A stretch of 64,000 nt of DNA from Fallopia convolvulus (lineage: Eukaryota; Streptophyta; Magnoliopsida; Caryophyllales; Polygonaceae): contig OZ024736.1 in the NCBI GenBank assembly GCA_964016875.1, positions 7,261,518-7,325,517 on the forward strand, read 5' to 3'. Numbering within the stretch: position 1 is the stretch's first letter; each line of letters begins with the position of its first letter. The notes below the pieces were generated by a model. That model was not told where the DNA came from. It worked only from the letters and a program-made list of their open reading frames with translations, and made no database searches. The position numbers were made by a program, and so were the translations under genes. This document shows, piece after piece, positions 22,595 to 34,432 of the stretch.

Positions 22595-24337
22595 TCCTAG
22601 ACATGCCATTGAAGAATAAAAAAATTGTGAGCTCTTCATACTCTTTTCTCTTGCTTTTAAGTTTTGGTTTCCTTGTTTGATGGGGACATCAAAATTTTAA
22701 GTATGGGGTGGGGGTAAGTGTGCTCATGATTTCACTTGCTTGTGTGTTTGTTATTTTGAGGATATTTGGTTTTCGATTTCTAGTTTGTGTTTGGGATGTT
22801 TGTTTCTTGGTTTGTGGTTTGATGAACGACATGGATAATTGATTTGGTTTTGAATGGATGAGTCTTTGTTTTTGGTTTTAGAGAAATTTTTGCAAAAAAA
22901 ACATCCATAAAAATTTGAAAAATTGTGTTGAAAACAACAAAAAGATTTTGTGTTTTGTAGTTTTTGGACTAGAAATTCTCATCTTAGATTGCCAAATAAA
23001 AGCTAATGATGATGTGAGCATGTAAACTCCTTTGCATATTTTTGGATGGTTTAGCCTCTAAAAAGATGTTGCTTTTGATGTGATCATGATATCTTGCTTG
23101 TTTTATTGAACATGTGAGTTCTAGGATGAGTTCTTATGCAACTAAGTATGAGTGACCCTTGTGAGATTGATTTTTGGCCATTTTAGGGATGCTTGTTCAT
23201 ATTTGCATATCCCTCATGTTTCTTGTGTGATTAGCTCATGCATGCTTAGTAAAACTTGCTATTGCGGTGTTTATCTATTTTCCAAGACCGTCATGAGATT
23301 TGTCCTAGCATTGTCACATTGATTTTGAACTTTATTCTTCTAGTCACATAAATGTTCCATATCCTACCATGAAGTGAATCCTTTGTTTGTAGCCCCGTTC
23401 TAGCCTAAGCCTTTGTTTGAAACTCCTCAAAAATATTATTCCTAGCCTTATATGACTTGACCCTTATGGGATTGGACTTTAGAAGAGAGGTTTGGATTGT
23501 ATTTGAAGAGTTGAGATTCTCTTTGGTTTAAGGGAAAAGAATGGTGTTATGAATCATGTGGGTAGTGCATCTTTGTTGTATAAAAAGAAAAGGCAAAGAA
23601 AGAAAGAAAGAAAATGTTGGAAATGTAAAGTGGAATTAAGGCAAAGAGCTTAAGTGAAGAAAAAGGGTCCGACCGAGTTACACGCCACATCGGGCCCGAT
23701 GTCATAAGAAAGTCGGTCCAATGTAGAAAGTGTGGAAAATCCAACAAAAAGCCTAAGAGCAAGGATGAAGTGGAATGTTAAGTGAAATTTTGGGTTGAAA
23801 GGAAAAATATTAAGTCTTTTGGATGAGTGTGAAAGTAATTGTGGAATTTTGGTGAAGTTGGTGAGAGTTTAGGTTGTTCAATCCCCATTGTAAGCACCAC
23901 AAGACCAAATAATTCCCACCTTGAGAAATACCAAAAGCCCCATTACAACCCGGCCGAATGGAACCTCTTTGAGGACCTCCATTGAGCCAAGTTCGAATTC
24001 TTTGTGTACTTTGTATTAGGCATCTCTAGGTGGAGGAATTGGTGATATTAGCTTCAATAGTAAAGTCCTTACTTGCATGATTTTTGAGCTTGAGTGTTCA
24101 TTGCTAAACCCAAACACATGATGAGTGATACACATTCACATATCCCTAAAGTGAGGCTTAGTTGCATTGACTCTATTCCTTGGAACACTTAATCATGTGT
24201 GATGATGTAATCTTGCTTGAATATCAATCACTTGTGCTAAAATGTGTTTTCATACGAGGCTTTACTTGAAGATTATGTTTCGGTCTTGCTTACATTGTTA
24301 TTGCTTGAGGACAAGCAAGTTTAAGTTTGGGGTATTT
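22595..24337 (+). other. Element D 3' noncoding region
   Basis: No credible gene. It contains a purine tract, AAGTATGGGGTGGGGGTAAG, near 22700-22720 that could serve as an internal plus-strand primer. A palindromic module lies at 23666-23721. The terminal polypurine tract TTTAAGTTTGGGGTATTT ends directly at the 3' LTR. The last several hundred bases are the homologue of 13317-13750 in element C. Confidence 0.7.
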
Positions 24338-25740
24338 TGATGTCTCTTTATTTTCTGGTGTTTTTATATATGATTTCCTTTGTAAATATGTTTCGTTTTC
24401 CCCTTTTCTTGTGTGTTTTGTTCCTTTTTAGCTTAGTTCCCGTATTTCTATGAGATTCGGAGACTACGCGCGTTTTATGTGTTTTGTAGGTAATTTGACA
24501 TGGATCAAGGGTCGTTTTGAAGGAGGATCGGAACATGGAGCAAGGCCCGAGCTCAAGAGGGAAAAAAGAGGAGCAAACCATGAAGAAGAACAAGAGAAGC
24601 CAACAAGAAGAAGGTGGAACGAGGTCCGGACCGAGTTGCAACCAACGCCGGGCCCGACTTGAGTTTTCAACCTCGGACCGACTTGCACAGTAAGTCGGGC
24701 CCGGGGTCCTCCGTGTCGGGCCGAGTCGGTCGATTGGTGCTTGGGCTCCAAGGCACGAAATGGTGAACTTCCACTTTTGCCCCTCATCTATAAAGGCTCT
24801 CTTGTCTTCTAATTTAGGGAGGTTCCCACACTTAGGAAGGAACCCAACCCTCAAAAACTCTCAAGAGGATACTTGGAGAGCAAGGAGGAAGGAGAGGAGA
24901 AGGAGAAGAGAGAGAATCGGCCATAGAGAGGGAGATTTGATAGGTTTGGTTGATAGATTAGCTTTGTTTTGTTTTGATCTTATGGGTTTGGAAACCTTTG
25001 GTTGGAGTTTGTGGATTGCTTTTGATTTGTGAATGAAACTTTGCTTTGGTTTGAGATTGATGATGTTGATTGCTTTGCTTTTTGAATTGTTTGCTTTCTT
25101 TGTTTGCCCTATGGAGTAGATCTCCTTGATCTTGGGTTATGAGGGAAAACACTAGCTAGGTTTGGGCTAGAAACCCCAATTCCATAGCCTTGAGTGCTTG
25201 ATCTAGGAACCCACTCTACATAGAGCTACAATTCCTTGCGAAAGTAAGGAATCAAGGCTTGTGATTGGCAAAGTAGCGAAAGTGAACATGTGTCAATCTC
25301 AAGACCTTGCCTCGAAGGGGGTTTCCCCAATGATCGATGTGTAGAAGTGGTTGGAACGAGGGCGAAAGCACTCGATCCTACTCCGATCATCACTTATTGC
25401 TTGAATTAGGATGGAAAAGCCTTAATCTACTAGAGAAGGAACCCAAAAGCCCAAGATCTACTTTCAATCTTTGAAGTTCGACAAACCCAGCTACCTCGGG
25501 CCCGACTTACCCTACGTCGGTCCCGACTTCCTCTTGTCGCCAACATCGGGCTTAACGTGACACTTGTGTCGGTCCCGACTGTTCTCTTTGTTTTCCTTTG
25601 TTTTAAGCTCTCCTTTCCATCTTTCTAGTGTCTAGGCACCTCAATCGAGTAGATTTCCCGAGTGTTCGACACCCACCACGTGCTACAACGGGGTCGGATT
25701 ATAAATTGTATCTCTAGACCCTCGCAATCCCGAGCGATCA
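24338..25740 (+). repeat. Element D 3' LTR
   Basis: Same length as the 5' LTR, with about 35-40 single-base differences spread evenly. The palindromic clusters are retained at about 24624-24735 and 25495-25581. It is followed by the CCTAC duplication. Confidence 0.93.
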
Positions 25741-25899
25741 CCTACTACACTAATCTAGCCTAAAAACAAGTCAAAAGAAAGCTAGCAAAAAGATCTAAGA
25801 AAGGAAAACAAAAAGCAGAAACAAAAAGCGGGTTGCCTCCCGTAAGCTCTATTTTTAACGTCGTTGCCCGACGAACTTACCTTGGCTTACCTAGGGCGG

Positions 25900-27767
25900 C
25901 TACCATCCAGTATCGAAGGGATCATAAGAAACCCCATACTTAGCTTGAAAAACATCCAAGCTTCTTACCAAAATATTTGGCTCTCTATCATCAATAAGTA
26001 TTCTTAGTAATCCTACAACAGGGTTAGTAAAATCCGAAAACCAAGGAGGTTTTGACTCCTTCACAGTACTAACAATAGGATTTAATATAGAACAAGGATA
26101 GGAGGAGGGATCATGACCAGAATTGATTGGATAAGAACAAGAAAACTCATCAGGGTCATTCGGGAAGTGGCTCGTTACCGAGGGTATGTGGGTCGTTAAC
26201 GACCTTGTTGGATCTGGAAGTGCCTCAGTATCGTGCCTGATTCCACCTGCCACCTCGTTTTCCTTCAGATAAGGGTCGGTAGGCTCCTCTTTAGGCATGT
26301 CTCTATTGAATTTGTCCTTTTTGTACTCAAGGAGGGGTCGTTACCGAGCCATGGTGGGTCGGTAAGCTCCTCAGTACTACAACTAGCCACTTCGCTTATG
26401 GGTGAATTGAAACGAAACTCGACCTTCTATTCTCCAATATCAAATGTGAGAAGTCCTTTTCTGACATCTACACGTGCCCCTGCGGGCTAAGAATGGTCTG
26501 CCTCGAATGATTGGCACCACATGGTCCTCATGCATATCTAGAACAATGAAGTCGTTTGGGACAAAGAATTTGCCAACTTGAATGGGTACATCGTCAACGA
26601 CTCTGGTTGCTTTGACACATGATCCATTCGCCATATAAAGATTCATATCGACAGGCTCCAGTGGTCCCATGTTAGCCTTGGTCCAAATAGACAATGTTAA
26701 TAAACTGGAATTGGCACCTAGATCACATATAGCTTTAAAAAGGTGAGTCCCAATAACAATTGAAATTGCAAACTTACCTGGATCACCGAGTTTTTCAGGG
26801 AGCTTTATGGAATGAACCTCTTTATGCAGCTCTGAGATAGATCGTTTCCTGCTAAAAATCTCTTACAAAAATTTAGCGTAGGTAGGAATTTCATTAAGGG
26901 CGTCAGTAAATGGAATTGAAATATTTAACCCTTGAAGAATCTTAACAAACCTTCTAAACTTTCCTTTCGTGACATCATTAAACTTCTTAATCGGGAAAGG
27001 AAGAGTTGTTGACGGATTCGGGATAGAGAGAGGCCTAGATCGAGGCCCTACCGAATCGAAAAGAGGGTCGGTGTAGGAGAAGGGTCGGTAACGAACTCAG
27101 AGTTCGGTTCAGAAGACGTACCTGGCATGGATGAATCGGTATCGAGTTGGGGAGCCTCGTTATCGACCCTTTTGGGGTCGGTAACGAGCTTTACCGGGGC
27201 ATCATCTTCGTTGTCGTGCTCAGTGTCTTTAGGCTTGGCTCAATCTTGCAACTCCTTGCCACTTATGAGGTGTATGGCTGCACTTTGTCCTCTAGAGTTC
27301 TCTTCGGGTCGGCCCAAAAGTTGCCCTTGAGGTCTTGGAATCCGTTCAGCTAGGTTCCGCAGTTGTGAGTCAACGCACTTCTTCCAAATCTCCAACTCTC
27401 ACCATCTTTTCATTTGACTATTAAGGTTGGCTTGGACTCTAGTGATTTAGTTCTTTACTCCATTGATTCCGTCATAGAGTCCTTGCACCCAAGATGGTGG
27501 CTCTTGATAGCCTGGAAGTCTGTAGGATGGAACTCTCTGATCTTGCTGAGGAGGTTGGCTCCCTTGGTCGTATGCATAATTGCCCCAGGTGGGCTAATTG
27601 TAAATCCTCCCTGCATAAAAAGTATCACCTTGGTTCCTATATGGACCCCTCATGTAATTAGCTTTTTCATATGCCTCAGCAGCTATGGTTTCCCTTTCTC
27701 GCTAGATCTCCTCTATTTCAAAACAGAGTTAAGCAATCTGCTTAGTTAGTTTTTCAAGTGTAGACAT
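25900..27767 (-). pseudogene. Element C gag C-terminus and protease, degenerate
   Basis: From a minus-strand ATG at 27767 (MSTLEKLTKQIA) fragments match the part of element D gag after the zinc knuckle: AEAYEKANYMRGPYRNQG, then GQLLGRPEENSRGQSAA. The capsid, about the first 380 residues in D, is absent. The protease remains recognisable near 26730-26440: CDLGANSSLLTLSIWTKANM, then VPIQVGKFFVPNDFIVLDMH and PIIRGRPFLA. Many stops and several frameshifts are present. The last open piece (26298-25900) resembles the acidic tail and is followed by the Athila motif ACGGGAGGCAACCCG at 25828-25846. It cannot be functional. Confidence 0.7.
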
Positions 27768-28112
27768 GGCTTTGCGTTCTCTTAATCTCCTATGGAGGGA
27801 ACGCTCGAGTTCAGGGTCTACTTTATTGGATTAGAGACAACTCAGCGTCCTTCATCTGGCATACACTGCAAGCAAAAAAAAAAACGGGTTCTCGACGAGG
27901 GTCGGTACCGACCTTGGGGGGTCGTTAACGAGCCTGGAGTGATCCCGTAAAAGAGAAACAAAAAAGAAAGAAGCAACTATCTGTCGGCAGGGTCGTTAAC
28001 GACTTTGAAGGGGTCGGTAACGACTCAACAAGGACCTAGAAAATAAAAAGAAAAAACAACAGAAAACTGGGTAGCCCAACAGGGTCGGTACCGACCCTGA
28101 GGGGGTCGTTAC
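27768..28112 (-). other. Element C leader with palindromic modules
   Basis: The leader lies between the primer site (beyond element E) and the remaining gag. No gene is present. Three modules are packed here: 27899-27940 (GTCGGTACCGACC, GTCGTTAACGAG), 27986-28024 (GTCGTTAACGAC, GTCGGTAACGAC) and 28083-28112 (GTCGGTACCGACC, then GTCGTTAC). The last is cut by element E at GTTAC. Confidence 0.7.
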
Positions 28113-30729
28113 TGTAACACCCCCTCCCTATTGTACTTCAGATGTTATCGCCAGTAACCCTAATTAGTCCTAATTCAAGGTTACCCAAGGCTTTAAAACT
28201 TATAATCACAACAAGTATTACAACCCTTTATTACAACCATAGTATGACTTCCTTCCATACACAAAAGCATAATCACAACTTGGACAAAAGTAAAATATTT
28301 ACAACAGACTTGTTCTTCTTCAAGTGACCACTTTCAAAACCTTTTTACATTCTAAACTCCTTGGCTAGCCTTCTCTTCGCGGATTAACTTCTTTAGTAGT
28401 TGATGTGTCGTATACAAACGATGGGCACCAGCCGGCCATGCAATTGAATAAGGTGGTCGGATTAGTCTAATGAAAGAACTAAGCAAGTGGAGAAAATGAT
28501 TGGTTCCTATGGTAGTGACTAAACATATTGGCATCGAAATCCGAATGACAATCAGTCGATGATCCAACAGTTAGTAGTCCCATAGAGGATAAGAAATGAG
28601 GCATGCATAATCAAAAGATAGGACACCACAACTTGCGGTTCCATTAAGAAACTTGAATAATTGTTGGGAACTTATATTAATCACACAATATTTTCTTTAA
28701 AAGCCTCCATCGACTAATCAGATTGACTTAATCAAAGTTTGATTAAGAATCATTCATAATCGGGAGTAAGAATGGTTATCGAATAGACTAACCATTCGGG
28801 TACATTAATGTGCTTAACACACTTATCTTGTATTACTTTCAAACTTTTCACAACCAAGTTGGTAACTTTTAAGCGGCTAAAACCGCAGAGAATCCACATG
28901 TACATGGAGACATCAAGATGAGAGGGATGAATTCCATGATCATTGACGAACCTAGTACCAATTTGCACTTAGCTAGAGTGCATGAACACCTCCTTTGACG
29001 TTGAGCGAGGTATGAGTCATGACCCAAATGTTGGGATATGATAGTAACGAGCTAAACCTCCCAACATAGACTGTGTTATAAAGAGGTCATCGGAGACTCG
29101 GCTCCTACCCCTGAAACTAATTACTTCACAACAATGCCTCAGCATGAGACAACACACAAGGTCGCATATAACGGACCTAAATCCAGTTCTAGCGCAAACT
29201 GAATAAACAACATGGTCATTATTTTTAACAATATAACAACCTATCATATTATATTAAGCATACAAGTTGTTCCCAACACAAATATTAAATGGGATTCAAT
29301 TCCTCATTTAATAATATTAATGCAAGAGCGAACCGTCCACTTGCCTTATAAGGCGCGCTCAAAGCTCTCAGCGATCCAAACAGAATTCTTTTTCTGCCTT
29401 TTGCCAATTATAAAAAAATATTCTTCAACAACGAGCTTATGGATATAATTCTTAGTTGTATAATCCAATTCTACAACTTCCTAATCGATAAACGATTTGA
29501 TTTCCGAATATCGATATATATATAAATCCTTAGTTATTATGCTTCAAGGAGCCATCTTGGCGGAATTATAACTAATTATCCGCTTCACTTTTGAAACAAT
29601 TTTCTAAATAAAAATTGTTCATTAGTAACAGTTCTACAAGATTACCAAATTTCAGATCAAACGGATTAACGACGAATCCCGAGTAACTATCCGAAGTCCT
29701 TTACCTAACAACTGATGTCTAAACTTGTCTTCGCTATAAGTAACGATCCAGACGTCCGTTTCTCGAGCGGTTTGAACCTGTGGAACCGAAAGGTCCTTTC
29801 GGTGGCTCCGTAACCACCCCGCTAATTAATTTCGAGCGTTAATACCATCACTCGAACTTCGAGCTTATCGGCTCGATGGCGGCTCGACCCAAGGGCCCGA
29901 GGGTGGCGGTGTAGTGTCCGGTGGCAACCCTTGGCGGTGGTGGTGGTTGGCGAGCTGCTGAACGCCGGCGGCGTCCCAAAACGAGGCGAAGAAGAAGCCG
30001 AAGACGAAGGGCGTCCCTTCTCCGGAATCTGTTTCGTTTTGATTCTTCCTTGCTGGTTTTGGCCTTCAACCAGCTGGCTACACACAACAAAAAGAGGAGG
30101 TAATGGGGGTGTTGCTAGGGTGGTTGGCTAGCAAAGTGGTGGCAAGGTGGTGGCAAGGTCCGAATTCAAACCCGCTCGTCGTTCCATCCGAACTTTCAAT
30201 CTCACTCTCGGTTTTGATTTGTAAGGGAAGAAGATGAGGTTTGAAAAAGTCAAAAAAAAATGGCTTTGTTCAATTCTATCTTTCAAAACCTTAGGTGTTA
30301 AGCAAAAGACGTCAAAAGCAAATTTCCGTCCCGAAACGGGACTCGCGTTAAAGCGGTAAATTTATGTACCTCGGGTGGAAAAACTTACTAAACGAAAAAC
30401 GTCCCGTAAATTATGTAGACCAATAAAACCAATTTTCCATGATTTTATCTTGCTACCTTCAATTTTTAAGGCTTCGTTTCGTATTTTACATTCCTTCCGG
30501 TACATAATTAAAAAGACGGCTTATCCAATAAATATTCTTTTTCCACTGAGAAATCCTAAAATTCACATCAATCCATAAAATCATTTCCTTATGATTTTAG
30601 TTCATCACCAACAATTTTCTAGGATTTAATCTCCAACAAAAATATTGGATTAAGCGTTAAAACGGACAAAAAGGTTAGAAAGATATCTGAGAAAAATTCG
30701 AAAATATCCTTAAAATCGCAGTTATTACA
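28113..30729 (-). repeat. Element E 3' LTR (left copy)
   Basis: Matches 36724-39375 across its length. The main difference is about 35-70 bases present only in the right copy near 38960-39010 (a duplicated CCTCGGGTGGAAAAACTTAC). Frames inside it (for example near 29822-30090) recur in the other LTR and are not taken as genes. Confidence 0.92.
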
Positions 30730-30730
30730 T

Positions 30731-30747
30731 TAGTACCCCCTTAAAAA
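30731..30747 (-). promoter_or_regulatory. Element E polypurine tract
   Basis: The minus strand reads TTTTTAAGGGGGTACTA immediately before the LTR. This is the plus-strand DNA primer site. A second copy, CTTTAAGGGGGTACT, lies at 30838-30852 just after the integrase stop. Confidence 0.75.
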
Positions 30748-30859
30748 TGGTTTCGACCACGAAACCAGAAGAGTCAAGTTACAAGAAACAAAAGATGTCG
30801 ATGTACACAGTTACATGAACAAAACTGCAAAGCTGGTAGTACCCCCTTAAAGATTCACA

Positions 30860-33841
30860 CTAGGTGGATATCAACTCAGGATAACGACTTAGCATTTCTT
30901 GCTCTGTTTCCCATGTTTCCCAAGTTGTCCCCTCTCCACCATTCTTAGACCACAAAATTCTTACCAAAGGTATTTCTTCGCTACGAAGCATCTTCACACG
31001 ACGTTCCAGTATTCTGATTGGTTTCTCCTCATAAGTACCATTTGGTTGAACTTCAATATCATCATAACTAAGGACATGAGATTCATCCGGCACATATTGT
31101 CTCAACAAGGACACATGAAAAACATCATGCACGGGGTGTGTTGTCGGAGGTAAGGCAAGTCGATAAGCTAACTTACCCACTTTTTCTAAAATCTCAAAGG
31201 GTCCAACGTATCGAGGATTGAGCTTACCTCGTTTACCAAAACGAAATACTCCTTTAGATGGAGATACTCTCACAAAAACTTTGTCACCAACTGCAAACTC
31301 AATATCTCTTCTTTTCAAGTCAGCATAAGACTTTTGACGACTCTGAGCTGTTAACATTCTCTGCCTGATCAAAGCTATATCAGTTGTAGTCTGCTCAATC
31401 AACTCGGGTCCGAGAAGAATCTTATCAGCACCTTCATCCCAACATATCGGGGATCGACACTTACGACCATAAAGAGCTTCAAACGATGCCATCTTAATCG
31501 TAGAAGGCCAGCTATTATTATAGGTGAATTCTATCAAGCTTAAACTGGTATCCCAACTAGTTGTTCGATCAAGTACACAAGCACGAAGCATATCCTCAAG
31601 AGTTTGAATTGTTCTCTCAGATTGCCCGTCAGTTTGAGGATGAAAAGCAGTGCTGAAACACAATTCAGTTCCCAAAGCCTTATACAAATTCTTCCAGAAT
31701 CTTGACATAAATCTTCCATCTCGATCAGAGATTATAGTTTTAGGAGTACCATGAAGATGAACAATTTCATGAATAAAGACCTTGGCCAACTTTTGGATTT
31801 CCCATGCTATCTTGATTGCTATGAAATGTGCACTCTTTGTGAGTTGGTCAATAATAACCCAGATAGCATCTTTCTGCCCTTGTGTCTTAGGCAATCCTAT
31901 GACGAAGTCCATGGCAATGTCTTCCCATTTCCACTCAGGTACTGGAAGTGGTTGTAATATTCCTCCTGGTCTTCTATGTTCAATCTTCACTTTCTGGCAT
32001 ACTATGCATCTAGCCACAAATTCTGCCACATCATTCTTCATGTTGGGCCACCAGAAATTTCGGCGTAGATCTTTGAACATCTTGCTAGAACCTGGGTGAA
32101 TGGAATATGCAGAGGAATGAGCTTCCCTCAAAATCATCTTCCTTAAGTCTTCAATTGCAGGTACAAAGATCCTATCCCGAAACCACAGAGATCCATCATC
32201 ATGAATAATAAATCATGGTGCCTTGCCTTCTTGCACTTCTCCGCTAATCTTAATCAAAACAACATCTTCAGCTTGTTTCTCCCTGATTTGATCTAGCAGA
32301 GTAGCTTGAATTTCTAAGGTACTCAAACAACCTTGTTGCCTTTCAAACCAAATTTCAGTTTCTGTTTGAATCAATTCCTGTTGTAGCCTTGGTTGAACTG
32401 TCAACATTGCTACTATAGTTTCTTGAGTAGTTTTTCTACTTAAAGCATCTGCCACCACATTGGCTTTACTTGGATGATATAGCAGCTCAATATCATAATC
32501 TTTCAACAATTCCAACCATCTTCTCTGTCTCATATTCAACTCCTTTTGAGTAAACACATACTTTAAACTCTTATGGTCGGTAAAGATTTGACACTTGACA
32601 CCATAGAGATAACATCGCCAAATTTTCAAAGCAAAGACCACGGCTGCAAGTTCTAAATCATGAGTCGGATAATTCAACTCATAAACCTTAAGTTGTCGAG
32701 ATGCATACGCAATAACCTTACCATGCTGCATTAACACACAACCCAACCCTTGTTTAGAAGCATCACTGTAGACCTTATACCCTTCATTCCCATCTAGCAG
32801 AGTCAAAATTGGGGCACTGGTAAGTCGTCTCTTGAGTTCTTGAAAACTTGCTTCACATTTGTCATCCCACATAAACTTTTTATTCACCTTACGAAGTAAT
32901 CCTGTCATAGGTAAAGATATTTTCGAGAATCCTTCTACAAAACGTCGATAATACCCGACAAGTCCTAAGAAACTTCTTACCTCCTTAACATTCTGAGCTT
33001 GTTTCCATTCAGCGACTGCCTTGACCTTTTGAGGATCTACCATTACTCCATCTTGATTGATAATATGTCCCAAGAAGGCCACTTCCTTTAACCAGAAAGC
33101 ACACTTAGAGAACTTAGCATAAAGTTGATGATGCCTAAGTACTTCAAAAATTATCCGAAGATGCTCTTCATGTTCAACTTTATCTCTTGAGTAGATCAAA
33201 ATGTCATCAATGAATACCACCACAAACTTGTCGAGATACTCATGAAAACATCTATGCATTAAATCCATGAAAACTGCAGGTGCATTTGTCAGTCCAAAAG
33301 GCATTACCAAGAACTCATAATGACCATAACGAGTTCGAAAAGTTGTTTTTGGAATATCTTCCTCACACACTCTCAGCTGATGATATTCTGACCTTAAATC
33401 AATCTTAGAGAAGATCTTCGCACCCCTTAGCTGATCTAACAAATCATCAATCCTTGGTAAGGGATACTTATTTTTAGTGGTAACCTTATTCAACTCACGG
33501 TAATCAATACATAACCGGAAGGTTCCATCCTTCTTCTTTACAAAAAGTACCGGAGCGCCTCAGGGTGAAGCACTCGGTCTTATATACCCCTTTTCCAGCA
33601 ACTCATCGAGTTGTTTCTTCAATTCCTTCATCTCGATAGGAGCCATTCTATAAGGTGCTTTAGAAATTGGTGTCGTTCCAGGTTCCAACGTAATTGTAAA
33701 TTCAACAATACGCTTTGGAGGTAAACCTGGAAGTTCCTCGGGAAAAACATCAGTAAATTCTCTAACCACAGGAATTCCTTCAATATTTACTTTCTTTTCA
33801 TCAGACTCTTCAAGAAAACACAGATAGCCAATACATCCTTG
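30860..33841 (-). pseudogene. Element E RT, RNase H, integrase and chromodomain
   Basis: Continues the single gag-pol frame. RT shows [42 protein letters not shown] and the intact catalytic FIDDILIYS (near 33200). RNase H shows [15 protein letters not shown] and [11 protein letters not shown]. Integrase shows the HHCC domain (HPGSSKMFKDLRRNFWWP, CIVCQ), MDFVIGLPKTQG, IISDRDGRFMS and SERTIQTLEDML, then GPFEILEKVG. The C-terminal 45 residues (IRILERRVKMLRSEEIPLVR, WETEQEMLSRYP) form a chromodomain, which in this family directs integration to particular chromatin. Stops at 33560-33562 (TGA, replacing the Trp of SPWGAP) and 32213-32215 (TGA) break it. No frameshift is seen. Confidence 0.92.
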
Positions 33842-34432
33842 TCATAGCAGTTTAGCAGCCTTCATAGAACTAATCAGCTTCCCATTTTCTGCATCACCTT
33901 TTCCTTTGAAACGACACACATATTTTCCTTCTTCCTGGATGGTTACCGTTCGGGAACTAAAGTCTATTATAGATCCATGTTGCAATAACCAATCCATGCC
34001 TAAGATGATGTCGTAAGGAGCCATTGGAATGCATATAAGGTTGGCTTTAAACTTCCGGACTTGAATGCTAATGGGAAAATTGTTAAGTTGTTTGGTTCCT
34101 ACGATCTTTTCTTTGTTTGGTAGGTTCACTACAAAAGGTTCACATGAATTAGTGCATTTTAGTCCTAATTGCTCTACACAGTTCTTAGATATAAAAGAAT
34201 GTGTTGCTCCAAAATCAAACAACAAGAAAACAGCAGTTGACTGAACATATAAAATACCTTGGCATACAAGAGCTTCTGGTTCATCACTACGCCTCATCTC
34301 ATAGAGACGCTGACGTGGCTTTGTTGAAGTCATTTCCGATTTTCCCTTATTCTGAGCAGTAGACTGAACAGAGGCTGATTTGGCAGCTTCAGTCGGAACA
34401 CGGCTATTCTGAGCAACAGAGGTTTGACGCGA
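33842..34432 (-). pseudogene. Element E aspartic protease
   Basis: The frame is the same as gag and RT. The catalytic motif reads FLLFDFGATHSFISKNCVEQ, so the usual Asp-Ser/Thr-Gly is Asp-Phe-Gly at about 34220. This single-residue change probably weakens the enzyme if it is not a natural variant. The closing motif PYDIILGMDWLLQHGSIIDF is normal. It is bounded by TAG at 34433-34435 and TGA at 33842-33844. Confidence 0.85.

Larger units (their letters stand above)
15034..25740 (+). mobile_element. Element D: Athila-type retrotransposon lacking RT, RNase H and integrase
   Basis: Two LTRs of equal length (1,403 bp, 15034-16436 and 24338-25740), a perfect CCTAC duplication (15029-15033 and 25741-25745), and an Athila-type primer site. 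The LTRs differ at roughly 35-40 positions by eye (about 97% identity). The 7.9-kb interior codes for gag-protease (16541-19498) and an ATHILA-type protein (20810-22594). The gaps 19499-20809 and 22595-24337 hold no RT or integrase motif in any frame that I could find. The element was therefore mobilised by enzymes from another Athila. It inserted into element C. Confidence 0.93.

Noticed and set aside
29822..30131. Overlapping frames on both strands rich in Arg, Ser and Pro
   Set aside because: They lie in the element E LTR and recur in the other LTR (38433-38739), with no sign of a conserved domain.
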